The notes: a model not told the origin generated them from the letters alone. Numbered from the stretch's first letter, positions 24,944 through 33,039 are shown. The stretch: 64,000 nt of DNA from an uncultured Candidatus Saccharibacteria bacterium (GCA_947305705.1 CAMZEB010000001.1:62001-126000); one strand, 5' to 3'. A program made the numbers and translations.

Positions 24944-25336
24944 ATGAAAACAAGAAAAGCTTTTACCGTACTTGAGTTAATATTAGCAATTGTGTTTGTT
25001 GGAATTTTTGTCGTATTGTTCTTCTTGCAAAAACAGAGCGTCGAGGCGATGAACCGTGACGAAAAACGCAAGGTTTCTATCAATGCAATGTATTATGCAC
25101 TTGAGGAAGGTTACTATACTGAGCATAAATATTATCCAGAAAATATCGAGAATGCCGAGACTTTGCCGTGGATTGACCCGAACCTATTTACTGATCCACT
25201 TGGTATTAATATCTGGGATGACGGCGGAAACTTTAGCTACGAAGCCACGAATTGCACCGACGGCAAATGTAAATCTTACACATTACGCGCAACACTCGAA
25301 AAAGAGGCCGATTACATCAAAACTAGTCGCCATTAA
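24944..25336 (+). CDS. Type IV pilin-like protein (prepilin N terminus)
   Basis: A 130-residue protein with a class III signal: a short basic leader (MKTRKA), then FTVLELILAIVFVGIFVVLFF, with Glu at +5 of the mature chain as in type IV pilins. Cleavage would fall after Ala rather than the usual Gly. The globular part has one Cys pair (NCTDGKC), typical of a pilin disulfide loop. No other pilus genes are adjacent; a PilB/GspE-like ATPase lies 3 kb away. It may be a minor pilin or pseudopilin. Confidence 0.82.
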   Translation: MKTRKAFTVLELILAIVFVGIFVVLFFLQKQSVEAMNRDEKRKVSINAMYYALEEGYYTEHKYYPENIENAETLPWIDPNLFTDPLGINIWDDGGNFSYEATNCTDGKCKSYTLRATLEKEADYIKTSRH

Positions 25337-25338
25337 TA

Positions 25339-25368
25339 AAAATCTCCGCGAATTTGCGGAGATTTTTT
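25339..25368. terminator. Bidirectional terminator between pilin-like and bPH2 genes
   Basis: Stem AAAATCTCCGC/GCGGAGATTTT (25339-25349 with 25356-25366) with T-tracts on both sides. Confidence 0.85.
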
Positions 25369-25374
25369 GTGGGT

Positions 25375-25980
25375 TTATTTTACCGAAGTGTCGTCGTTTG
25401 TTTTCTTGCACTCGTAGACGAGATGCGAGATGGTATTCACCTCATCGTGAGGAGTATCGACATATTTTAGCGTGTAGGTCGTTTCATCGCCAACTGTTGA
25501 CATACGAAGAGTGCCAAAATGGCAAAGATGATCGATCAGCGAGCCTTGGCGGAAAGAGACGTCTTCAATACGGCGGAGCTCAATAATGTTTGTCGAATTC
25601 GAGAAAATCGAGTTGCGAGACTTCTGGATGACGCGGCGATTAGTAACATAAATATGGTTAGAATTATAAATGCTTTGGCCGACAACGCCGCCAAAGAAGA
25701 ACAGGATATAGAGAGCGAGGACGATAATCCGAAGATAGTGCTTCGAGGCGTCATTGAGCTGAATAACTGTGCCATCTACGCCAGTAGGTCCATTAGTAGC
25801 GAAATAAATCAGGATAATGCTGAGAGCGAAGGCCATAAGTGCGACCACGCCCCAAATGAAGGCGATACCGACGCGAGAACGCTTAATATGAAGTACGACA
25901 TATTCGTCGTGCTCAAGGTCAATTTCTGGGAAGTCCTTGGCGCTGCGCGCATGTTGGACTTTCGATAATTCTGCTTTCAT
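25375..25980 (-). CDS. Membrane protein with bacterial PH domain (bPH2/YdbT-like)
   Basis: A 201-residue protein with two membrane helices (about 36-60 and 85-107) followed by a bPH2-type domain: YVTNRRVIQKSRNSIFSNSTNIIELRRIEDVSFRQGS is characteristic (NRRV and the I-x-DV block). Such proteins are common, mostly uncharacterised, membrane-linked beta domains. The leader contains GGAG 9 nt before the ATG. It is a one-gene unit. Confidence 0.82.
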   Translation of the reverse strand: MKAELSKVQHARSAKDFPEIDLEHDEYVVLHIKRSRVGIAFIWGVVALMAFALSIILIYFATNGPTGVDGTVIQLNDASKHYLRIIVLALYILFFFGGVVGQSIYNSNHIYVTNRRVIQKSRNSIFSNSTNIIELRRIEDVSFRQGSLIDHLCHFGTLRMSTVGDETTYTLKYVDTPHDEVNTISHLVYECKKTNDDTSVK

Positions 25981-26066
25981 ATTAGATCGCTCCGTCTAAT
26001 CTGTTGTTTTGCTGATTATATCATATAAACGCCTGCTAGACAAATCATTTGCGGGGATTAATTTAA

Positions 26067-26095
26067 TTGACTTTTTTAACTGCTTGTGGTATAAT
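26067..26095 (+). promoter_or_regulatory. Promoter of the RimK-like gene
   Basis: TTGACT, 17-nt spacer, TATAAT (26090-26095), with TGG before the hexamer. The leader of about 33 nt contains GGAG and a three-codon frame ATG-TTA-TAT-TGA at 26101-26112. Confidence 0.7.
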
Positions 26096-26134
26096 TAAAT
26101 ATGTTATATTGATCCAAACGGAGCGTCAGAAAAA

Positions 26135-27046
26135 ATGAAAATTGCAATTTTGTCTAACGGCAATGCAAATTACTCCACGAAGCGTCTCAAGGAAGAGGCA
26201 GAAGCGCGTGGACACCAAGTTGATGTAATAAAATACAAGAACTGTTATATTTCTATCGAGTCACGCCAAAATAAGGTGTATTACAAGGGTCGTCCGCTCG
26301 AAAACTACGATGCGGTTATTCCGCGCATTTCAAATAGTATGACCAAGTACGGTACAGCAATTGTGCGCCAGCTTGAGATGCAGGGCGAGTATGTGCTCTC
26401 AAAGTCTATCGCAATCACTCGTGCGCGCGATAAACTTCGCTCGATGCAGGTGCTTGCGAAGTATGGCGTCGATGTGCCAAAAACTGTTGTTTCGCGCAAC
26501 ACTGCCGATATTGACGAATTGCTCGATCAGCTTGGCGAGATGCCAGTTATCATAAAGCTCGCTTATGGTACGCACGGTAACGGTGTGATTCTTGCTGAAT
26601 CGAAAAAGGCGGCAAAATCTACGCTCCAAGCTTTCTATTTATCTAATGACGATGGCGTTTCGATTCTTTTGCAGGAATTTGTAAAAGAGTCGGCTGGCAC
26701 AGATATTCGTGCGTTTGTGGTCGGCGGCAAAGTCGTTGCATCGATGCAGCGTAAGAGCCTCGACGATGATTTTCGTTCAAATCTTCATAAGGGCGGAAGC
26801 GGCACACCGATTAAACTGACGCCACAAGAGGAAAAGATGGCGGTCGCCGCCGCGAAGGCGATGGGCTTAAACGTGGCAGGCGTTGATATTATGCGCTCAG
26901 AACGTGGCCCGCTCTGCCTTGAGGTGAACGCTTCGCCTGGATTCGGTATCGAAAAAGTCACTGGCCGCAACGTTGCCGGCAAGATTATTGATTACGTCGA
27001 ACATAACGCTGGACGCACGCAGAAAAAAGACCGCGTTGGTGCTTAA
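26135..27046 (+). CDS. rimK: RimK-family ATP-grasp ligase
   Basis: A 303-residue ATP-grasp enzyme with the RimK layout: N-terminal preATP-grasp fold (MKIAILSNG...), the PRISNSMTKYGTAIVRQLE block, the ATP-binding lysine region (PVIIKLAYGTHGNGV), IRAFVVGGKVVASMQR, and the Mg-binding end LEVNASPGFGIEKVTG. RimK adds glutamate to the C terminus of ribosomal protein S6; relatives join amino acids to other carboxylates such as F420 or amino-group carriers. The substrate here is not known, so the symbol is by family. Single-gene unit with its own promoter and terminator. Confidence 0.88.
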   Translation: MKIAILSNGNANYSTKRLKEEAEARGHQVDVIKYKNCYISIESRQNKVYYKGRPLENYDAVIPRISNSMTKYGTAIVRQLEMQGEYVLSKSIAITRARDKLRSMQVLAKYGVDVPKTVVSRNTADIDELLDQLGEMPVIIKLAYGTHGNGVILAESKKAAKSTLQAFYLSNDDGVSILLQEFVKESAGTDIRAFVVGGKVVASMQRKSLDDDFRSNLHKGGSGTPIKLTPQEEKMAVAAAKAMGLNVAGVDIMRSERGPLCLEVNASPGFGIEKVTGRNVAGKIIDYVEHNAGRTQKKDRVGA

Positions 27047-27052
27047 TAACAG

Positions 27053-27085
27053 AGAGTCTATGTCGTTAGATATAGACTCTTTTTG
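27053..27085 (+). terminator. Terminator of the RimK-like gene
   Basis: Stem AGAGTCTAT/ATAGACTCT (27053-27061 with 27072-27080) followed by TTTTT. Confidence 0.8.
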
Positions 27086-27096
27086 TTGCCTCAAAC

Positions 27097-27126
27097 TTGA
27101 CAAAATGGAATCGCTTGTGCTTAAAT
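27097..27126 (+). promoter_or_regulatory. Promoter of the 152-residue membrane protein gene
   Basis: TTGACA (27097-27102), 18-nt spacer, TTAAAT. The ATG at 27155 lies about 28 nt further on. The -10 is weak. Confidence 0.45.
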
Positions 27127-27154
27127 AAAGGCGTAAGTCAGTAAAAACAAACAG

Positions 27155-27613
27155 ATGATATTATTAGTATTTCTAGCGATTTTACTATTAATCTTTGTGA
27201 TTGTGCGCCACAATGTGGGCGTGCCGTTTCTAGCAATGATTGCCGGCGTCGCAGTCTATGAAAACTGGGGCGCAAGTTTTGCGAACCAGATAACCGAGTG
27301 GATCCCGCACATGAGCGTAATCTGGGTGCAATATGCGCTATATACGGCGTTAGTATTCGTCTTCCCGCTTATTCTCTATCTGAGGGCGGGCAAAAGTGGG
27401 CTATTCGGCGCACTAAGGATAGCGGAGTCGGTGGTTTTTGCGATTATCCTGACGGTAATGATGGCCGAGATGTTGGCTGGAATTTTCACCTTCGATAATA
27501 TCGCCTATGATGTAGCGAGCTTTTTGAATAATATCCGCGGCATTGCGATGATTGTGGGGATTATTGCGGCGTACGTAGATGTGTTCTTGTTCCACTCAGG
27601 GAAGACTTGGTAA
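27155..27613 (+). CDS. Small polytopic membrane protein, unknown function
   Basis: A 152-residue hydrophobic protein with about five membrane segments, CvpA-like in general look, but no family is certain. Its 3' end overlaps the convergent SPOUT methyltransferase gene by 53 bp, so the two mRNAs are complementary over their coding tails. Confidence 0.7.
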   Translation: MILLVFLAILLLIFVIVRHNVGVPFLAMIAGVAVYENWGASFANQITEWIPHMSVIWVQYALYTALVFVFPLILYLRAGKSGLFGALRIAESVVFAIILTVMMAEMLAGIFTFDNIAYDVASFLNNIRGIAMIVGIIAAYVDVFLFHSGKTW

Positions 27614-28082
27614 GTTCCCAGAGTGCGATGCCGGTCGCGACGGAGACATTGAACGATTCTTTTTTGCCGAGCATCGGAATCTCTAAGAGATAGTCACATT
27701 TAGCGAGAAGTTCGGACGGAATGCCGTGGACTTCCTCGCCGAGAATAAGAGCGAGTTTATCTGGTAGTTCAGGAGAATCGGCAAGATTAAGCGAATGTTC
27801 GCCCTGCTCCAAGGCAAGGATTTGGTAGCCCTGCTCTTTTAACTCACTGATGGCTTGCGAAATATCTGCGCGGCGAAAAGAGAGCGTGTCTTCGGCTCCG
27901 AGGGCGGTCTTGTGAATCTGCTTGCGAAGCTTCGCTTGTTCGTGCGGGAGGCCTTTATCCAAAAAAGGCGTGTAGCCAGTAAAAATCACTTCCCTCACAC
28001 CGAGGCAGTCGCAAGTGCGCAAAATTGCACCTACATTATAGGTTGAGCGTATATTATAGAGTATAACCGTAAGCTGTTTCAT
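27561..28082 (-). CDS. SPOUT-class RNA 2'-O-methyltransferase (TrmH/SpoU family)
   Basis: A 173-residue protein with the three SpoU motifs: NIRSTYNVGAILRTCDCLG (motif 1), LALILGEEVHGIP (motif 2) and IPMLGKKESFNVSVATGIALWE (motif 3). These form the trefoil knot that binds SAM. The size is close to TrmL, which methylates tRNA wobble positions, but an rRNA target is also possible. The start shares a 14-bp divergent promoter region with the PilB/GspE-like gene. The tail after WELTK is extended by about 15 residues that overlap the convergent gene. Confidence 0.88.
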   Translation of the reverse strand: MKQLTVILYNIRSTYNVGAILRTCDCLGVREVIFTGYTPFLDKGLPHEQAKLRKQIHKTALGAEDTLSFRRADISQAISELKEQGYQILALEQGEHSLNLADSPELPDKLALILGEEVHGIPSELLAKCDYLLEIPMLGKKESFNVSVATGIALWELTKSSLSGTRTHLRTPQ

Positions 28083-28096
28083 GTTATACTTATATT
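28083..28096. promoter_or_regulatory. 14-bp divergent promoter region with overlapping -10 boxes
   Basis: TATACT (28085-28090) with TG at 28082-28083 serves the plus-strand ATPase gene, and TATAAG (28094-28089 on the minus strand) serves the methyltransferase gene. Each ends exactly 6 nt before its ATG, and the hexamers share two base pairs. Confidence 0.55.
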
Positions 28097-29716
28097 ATGA
28101 ATGAAGGTGAGGTTCAAGCCAAGCGTAGACAGAATGAAGAAGATGCGACCGCGCGACGTGCGCGCATTCTAGGCTTGGTATATCTTGATACGCGGAGTTT
28201 TGAAAATGAAATTCCTCTCGTAATGGGCGTGCTCGAAAAAGAGCAGATGCATAGAGAGTTTATTATTCCTCTTCAGGCTGGAAATGAAGTGACGCCTTAC
28301 CAGTTTATGGTAACGAGCCAGACACCGAGCAGCACAATCAATAAGATTTCAGATGCTTACGAGGCGGAAGGTTTGCGCGCGGAGTTCTATTTGATTTCGA
28401 ATTCAGCTTACCAAGTGTTTATGCTGCGTTATGATCCGCCAATGCAAGTCAAATATGACGATATTCAGATTGCGACCGAGGGCGATAGCGAGACGATACA
28501 GCAGGTTTCGCAAACGCTTGATAGCGTGTCTACCGATAAGGTTTTTGACTATCTTTTGAACCAGGCCGACAAATTAGGCTCATCAGATATTCATATCGAG
28601 AATATGCGCGAGACGATTCGTATCCGTATGCGCGTAGATGGCATTTTGCACCCAGTGGCAGAGATTAGCAAAGACAAATATCGAATTCTTATGGGCGAGC
28701 TCTGTTCGAGGGCGAATCTTTCGTCGGCGAGCAACAAGCCACAATCTGGACATATGCAGATGGAAATCCATCGTGACGGTGCTTCGCACGTGCTGAATAT
28801 TCGCGTCGAAATGGTGCCGACAATGTACGGACACGATGCGGTGCTTCGTTTGTTTAATTTTGATGAAAGTCTCCTGAATCTTGATTTACTCGGTATCACA
28901 AATGAAGAACGCGATGCGATTCAAGAGGTCGTTTCCCATCCACGTGGCCTGCTCCTGATGGTTGGTCCGACGGGTTCTGGTAAGTCTACGACGCTATATT
29001 CGATCCTTAATGCACTAAACACGACTGAGCGTAAAATTATCACACTAGAGGACCCGATTGAGTATGGAATTCCTGGTATTTCACAGATACCGATTTATAC
29101 AAATGAGGGCGGTTCATTCGCAGATGGGCTTCGCAGCGTTTTGCGCCTCGATCCAGATGTCGTGATGGTTGGCGAGATTCGCGATGAAGACACGGCAAAG
29201 ACAGCGATTCAGGCGTCTATCACGGGTCACTTGGTACTTTCATCGTTCCACGCTAATACGACTTCGGCGGCGTTTTCACGTATGATTGATTTGATTGGTG
29301 TTAATCCGATTTTCTCAACGTCAGTGCGCCTCTTAATTGCACAGCGCCTAGTGCGCAGACTAGACGACAACAAGGAGCCTTACAAGCCAGATGAGAGCGT
29401 TGCGCGATACATTCGGAGCGTGCTTGAAGGCCTAGATATGTCGAAATACGATTTTAATCTAAACGATATTACACTCTGGCGCGAGAAACCGTCCGAAAAC
29501 AGCCCATTTGGTTTTAATGGACGTACCGCGATTATGGAACAGATGGTTGTGACGGAGCCGATTCAGAAATTTATCCGCGGCGATGTGGCAGATATAAATA
29601 CGAATGACATCGAAAAAACTGCCCGAGCGAGCGGTATGATAACCCTCGAACAAAAAGGCGTACTCGCAGCGCTGCGAGGCGATACGACAATTGATGAAGT
29701 TGGGCGAGTTATCTAA
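28097..29716 (+). CDS. PilB/GspE-family secretion ATPase
   Basis: A 539-residue hexameric ATPase of type IV pilus/type II secretion systems. It has an N-terminal domain of about 130 residues, then Walker A (GPTGSGKST, about 291-299), the Asp box (ITLEDPIEYGIPGI), Walker B (LDPDVVMVGEIRDEDTA) and the His box (ITGHLVLSSFHANTT). The CxxC zinc pairs common in PilB are absent before GRTAIMEQ. The role is to power pilin assembly or DNA uptake. It is leaderless (ATG 6 nt after TATACT). Its stop overlaps the next ATG by one base. Confidence 0.92.
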   Translation: MNEGEVQAKRRQNEEDATARRARILGLVYLDTRSFENEIPLVMGVLEKEQMHREFIIPLQAGNEVTPYQFMVTSQTPSSTINKISDAYEAEGLRAEFYLISNSAYQVFMLRYDPPMQVKYDDIQIATEGDSETIQQVSQTLDSVSTDKVFDYLLNQADKLGSSDIHIENMRETIRIRMRVDGILHPVAEISKDKYRILMGELCSRANLSSASNKPQSGHMQMEIHRDGASHVLNIRVEMVPTMYGHDAVLRLFNFDESLLNLDLLGITNEERDAIQEVVSHPRGLLLMVGPTGSGKSTTLYSILNALNTTERKIITLEDPIEYGIPGISQIPIYTNEGGSFADGLRSVLRLDPDVVMVGEIRDEDTAKTAIQASITGHLVLSSFHANTTSAAFSRMIDLIGVNPIFSTSVRLLIAQRLVRRLDDNKEPYKPDESVARYIRSVLEGLDMSKYDFNLNDITLWREKPSENSPFGFNGRTAIMEQMVVTEPIQKFIRGDVADINTNDIEKTARASGMITLEQKGVLAALRGDTTIDEVGRVI

Positions 29717-30072
29717 TGGACAAGAAGCTAAAAACTTACATTGAATACATCTCGGCGGAGTCCGAAAAACCGACGCCAGAATTGATTGAATACCATGAAA
29801 AAATGACGGCACAATTTCAGCACGAACGTCTAATTCATCTGATTGTGACGCTGTTTTTTGCGCTATTCATGATTATCTTTTTTATTGCCTTTGGCGCATT
29901 AGAAATTTTTCTACCACTGGACGATTGGGGAGTCTTGATCGCAAGCGGAGTCGGTGCGATTGACGCAATTTTGCTTATCGTGACACTATTTTATGTAAGG
30001 CATTATTATAAACTCGAAAACGGCGTTCAAGAGCTCGAAGAAATCACGCGCAAATTATATAAACGCGATTAA
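29716..30072 (+). CDS. Two-helix membrane protein coupled to the PilB/GspE-like ATPase
   Basis: A 118-residue protein: a charged N-terminal helix, two membrane segments (about 41-64 and 73-95) and a C-terminal coiled-coil-like tail ending ITRKLYKRD. It starts in the TAATG overlap with the ATPase gene, so it is probably made with it and may anchor it. No family was recognised. Confidence 0.75.
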   Translation: MDKKLKTYIEYISAESEKPTPELIEYHEKMTAQFQHERLIHLIVTLFFALFMIIFFIAFGALEIFLPLDDWGVLIASGVGAIDAILLIVTLFYVRHYYKLENGVQELEEITRKLYKRD

Positions 30073-30101
30073 AAAATCCCCGCTTCACGGCGGGGATTTT
30101 T
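30073..30101. terminator. Bidirectional terminator
   Basis: Stem AAAATCCCCGC/GCGGGGATTTT around a TTCACG loop; it ends the ATPase operon and the convergent WG-repeat gene. Confidence 0.85.
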
Positions 30102-30115
30102 GATGTTATGCCCTG

Positions 30116-31801
30116 TTAGCGTCCGCGCTTGGAGTAGCTATGGAACATTTTGCCTTCTTTTGTATAGAACTGATACTCGCTATCGGTTGTGACTTTTACA
30201 TAGCCAGAATCGTAGTAGTATGCAGAGCCATCAAAGGAGGCAAGGACTTTCTTGCCTTTAGGGTCGATTAAGTCGCTTTTGTTGTCGTATTTTTCACCAA
30301 TGACAACTTTGCTCTTGTCATAGAAGTCGAAATCTTCGTATTCGCCGCTGACGATAACTTCGCCGCTCTTATTGAGAAGGTCGCCCTTCTTGTCGCTCTC
30401 AACGAAGGCTTCATAGTATTCGCCGTAAGCGTTGATTGAGCTATACTTGCCGGAAAGTTCCTTGCCACTACGATTGAAGACAGAGTAGCGTTCTTTGCGG
30501 TCGTTTTCAGAGTTGTAGACAATGATATTGTCGTTCTTGTCTAGACCACGGAGGTCGCTATAGACGCCGTCAATAGACATTACATCGTTACCATCTATGT
30601 CAAAGAGGGTAACTTTCTTGTCGCTACGATTGGTTATTTCGTAACCCTTGTAGGACAAAGAAATGCTATCAGCCTTGGCAGATGTTTTCTCGCTGTCATT
30701 TACGTAGATTTTGATTGTCTTCTCAGAAGAATCGTAATATGCGTAGTGGTCTTGGTCATAGACATAATAACCAGTGCCATAAGCTGCGACTTTTTTGTCG
30801 GTAACAGAGCCGTCGCGAATTAGCAACTTATCACTATTGCTGTCATAGCAAGTGAGATAGTAGTTCTTGCTATTGACGGTGTTTTCCGAGATATCGATGC
30901 TCTTACAGCGATCGCCGAGCTCGGTAAACTTGCCGTTCTCGTAGATGGCATATTTAGCATTGTCGCTACTGCTGGAACTTTCTTTGAATACGATGGCTTT
31001 GATATCGTCGGTTGCGTTATAAACAGCATACGAAGTGCTAGTTTCAATAGTCTTCATAGGCTTGTAGTTTTTGTTGCTTAAGATAATGAGACCACCATCA
31101 TAAGAAACGGAGCTCGCGGTTCTGAGGCCATCTATGTTGATGGATGGCTCTTTGCTGCTCGTAAAGCTGGCAAGATGATTGCCAAGAGCATTGTAAAGCT
31201 CATACTTGTCGCCTTCGGTCTTGATAGCAATATATGGAGCGCTACTACCGCCAACATATTTCTCAACTTCTTCAGCTAGGACGCTGCCGTTGCCGAGAAT
31301 AATGTTTGGCTTAGTGGTCTGATTCTTTTCTTCGGCTACAACATAGAAACCAACCAATGCTTGGATGTATTCATATTTGCCGAATTCAACAGTCATATTG
31401 CCGTTGTGGTCAATGATGCCTACTTTGCCATCACTGTTTCTGACGTTAGAGTACCCGTTAACGAAGCCGCCAACAGATGTAAACTCAAAGTCAGTGAGCT
31501 TCCTACCGTCATTTTTGAAAAGAGCATACTTTGCACTACTGTCAGAGCTCTCCGGGAGGAAGAAGGCATCAGTCTTGAAGATGTCGATCTCGCGGTTTGC
31601 GATGACAATAATTAATACGACCAAGAAGGTAATTACCGATGCGGCAGCCGCAATGGCAGCGATGATAATTGCTAGGCGTTTTTTCGGAACGCGCTTCTTG
31701 TCTTTTGCCTTCGCCGGTTCTGCTGGGGCAGCAGGAGCCGAGGCTGGAGTGCCGCCAAGAACTGGCTCGGGAGCAACTTTTGGTTGACTATCTGGTGACA
31801 T
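30116..31801 (-). CDS. Membrane-anchored WG-repeat protein
   Basis: A 561-residue protein. The cytoplasmic tail is Pro/Ala-rich then basic (to about residue 45), followed by one membrane helix (about 46-70). The exterior is made of repeated beta units of the WG-repeat type, such as VNGYSNVRNSDGKVGIIDHNGN and KKGDLLNKSGEVIVSGEYEDFDFYDKSK, which probably form a propeller-like array. Very rich in Ser, Asp, Lys and Tyr. The ligand is unknown. It ends in RGR and shares the bidirectional terminator. Confidence 0.8.
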   Translation of the reverse strand: MSPDSQPKVAPEPVLGGTPASAPAAPAEPAKAKDKKRVPKKRLAIIIAAIAAAASVITFLVVLIIVIANREIDIFKTDAFFLPESSDSSAKYALFKNDGRKLTDFEFTSVGGFVNGYSNVRNSDGKVGIIDHNGNMTVEFGKYEYIQALVGFYVVAEEKNQTTKPNIILGNGSVLAEEVEKYVGGSSAPYIAIKTEGDKYELYNALGNHLASFTSSKEPSINIDGLRTASSVSYDGGLIILSNKNYKPMKTIETSTSYAVYNATDDIKAIVFKESSSSSDNAKYAIYENGKFTELGDRCKSIDISENTVNSKNYYLTCYDSNSDKLLIRDGSVTDKKVAAYGTGYYVYDQDHYAYYDSSEKTIKIYVNDSEKTSAKADSISLSYKGYEITNRSDKKVTLFDIDGNDVMSIDGVYSDLRGLDKNDNIIVYNSENDRKERYSVFNRSGKELSGKYSSINAYGEYYEAFVESDKKGDLLNKSGEVIVSGEYEDFDFYDKSKVVIGEKYDNKSDLIDPKGKKVLASFDGSAYYYDSGYVKVTTDSEYQFYTKEGKMFHSYSKRGR

Positions 31802-31881
31802 TTTTTATTCCTGTTTAATATTAATACTAGTTTACCACGTTAATGCTTAATATGATACTTTACTTATAGATAACAATCTGA

Positions 31882-31887
31882 TATAAT
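31882..31887 (+). promoter_or_regulatory. -10 box of the bL31 operon
   Basis: TATAAT with 11 nt to the ATG at 31899; very short leader. Confidence 0.55.
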
Positions 31888-31898
31888 TGGTCGTAATT

Positions 31899-32228
31899 AT
31901 GAAAAAATCAATTCAACCTAAAGAGTATGGCTTTGTGGTGTTTGCCGATGAGCAGGCAAAGTTTTCTTTTCTAACTCGCTCCACCGCTAAGTCTGACGAA
32001 ACCATCAAATGGACAGATGGCAAGGAATATCCACTCGTAAAGATGCAGATTTCTAGCGCATCTCACCCATTCTTCACGGGCGAAGAAAAGATTATCGATA
32101 CCGAGGGTCGCGTTGACCGCTTCAAGGCTCGCGCTAAGAAGGCAGCTGCTCTCAAAGCAACACTTGGCAACAAGGTCACTAAGGCGAAAAAAGAAGCTGC
32201 TAAAAAAGCTGCTAAGGCCGACAAATAA
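31899..32228 (+). CDS. rpmE2: Ribosomal protein bL31, type B
   Basis: A 109-residue protein. The first 70 residues match bL31 type B: MKKSIQPKEYGFVVF, FLTRSTAKSDE, DGKEYPLVKMQISSASHPFFTG and DTEGRVDRFK. There are no zinc-binding cysteines, as expected for the B form. The last 35 residues are an extra Lys/Ala-rich tail. The frame is open back to 31887, but those codons lie in the -10 box, so the ATG at 31899 is the start. Confidence 0.93.
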   Translation: MKKSIQPKEYGFVVFADEQAKFSFLTRSTAKSDETIKWTDGKEYPLVKMQISSASHPFFTGEEKIIDTEGRVDRFKARAKKAAALKATLGNKVTKAKKEAAKKAAKADK

Positions 32229-32248
32229 TTTCGGAGGTTATAGATTAT

Positions 32249-32359
32249 ATGGCACGCAAAACCAAAGGTAAAGCTGTCCCAACTGCAAAGTTGAACCGCA
32301 ATAACAACCACAAACACAGCGAGAAGCGCAAACACGTAAACTTGCGCGACGGTCGCTAA
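32249..32359 (+). CDS. 36-residue basic protein co-transcribed with bL31B
   Basis: ATG preceded by CGGAGGT, 36 codons, TAA. The product begins MARKTKGKAVPTAKLNRN and ends NLRDGR, rich in Lys, Arg, Asn and His and without cysteine. It lies 20 nt after rpmE2 and before the operon terminator. Size, charge and position suggest a small ribosomal or RNA-binding protein. It does not look like bL36, bL34 or Thx. No family was recognised. Confidence 0.7.
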   Translation: MARKTKGKAVPTAKLNRNNNHKHSEKRKHVNLRDGR

Positions 32360-32387
32360 AAAATCCCCCGCTAATGGGGGATTTTTT
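32358..32387. terminator. Bidirectional terminator of the bL31 operon and queH
   Basis: Stem AAAAAATCCCCC/GGGGGATTTTTT (32358-32369 with 32376-32387), loop GCTAAT. It overlaps the stop codons on both sides. Confidence 0.85.
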
Positions 32388-33033
32388 ATTTTAGCTTGTC
32401 TGGGTAGATGAGGTTATCTTGTTTGTTTGCTTCGATAATCTTGCGCACATTAGCATTGGTTGGCGCTATTCCCTGCTTTTTTAGCTGCTTGGCTAGCTCG
32501 CGACCGAGGCCGGATTCTTCTTCGGAATAGATACATCCGCAGTATTTTTGCATATATAGGCCAGCTTGGCGCGCCTCGTCTTGCCCTTCGCGCCAGCCTT
32601 CACGGAAGTCGCGATAGAGGAATTTGATGCCATATTCTTTGGCGAGAGTCTGCATCAGTTCGGCAATTTTGTCGTGCTTCTGATAAATGCTATAAAGGAG
32701 CGTAATGGTGATTGTGTCGTAGCCGTTCGCTTTGGCATATTCGAAGGCCTTGCGGAAACGTTTTGGGTAACAATAATCTTCGCAGCGTGAGTCTAGCTTC
32801 GATTGATTGACTTTGCAAATAAACTCATCAAGGCCATATGCGTCTTCAAGAATCAGTTTTACATTCTTTTGCTCGGCGTATTGCTTGAGGCAGTCGCGGC
32901 GAGCTTTATATTCGGAATATGGGTGGATGTTTGGATTGTACCAAAAAAGGGTCGGCTCGATATTTTCGGCGCGAAGAGTTTTGATGCAATAGACGCTACA
33001 CGGAGCACAACAGGTATGAAGTAATAGTTTCAT
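32386..33033 (-). CDS. queH: Epoxyqueuosine reductase QueH
   Basis: QueH carries out the last step of queuosine synthesis on tRNA and is the non-homologous replacement of QueG. The 215-residue protein has the family cysteines: LLHTCCAPCSVYC at the N terminus (C8, C9), CEDYCY in the middle and YCGCIYSEEES near the end, which hold metal and cluster. It is leaderless: the ATG is 6 nt after TACAAT. No other queuosine genes are near, so the precursor may be salvaged or made elsewhere. Confidence 0.92.
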   Translation of the reverse strand: MKLLLHTCCAPCSVYCIKTLRAENIEPTLFWYNPNIHPYSEYKARRDCLKQYAEQKNVKLILEDAYGLDEFICKVNQSKLDSRCEDYCYPKRFRKAFEYAKANGYDTITITLLYSIYQKHDKIAELMQTLAKEYGIKFLYRDFREGWREGQDEARQAGLYMQKYCGCIYSEEESGLGRELAKQLKKQGIAPTNANVRKIIEANKQDNLIYPDKLK

Positions 33034-33039
33034 GGTTTA

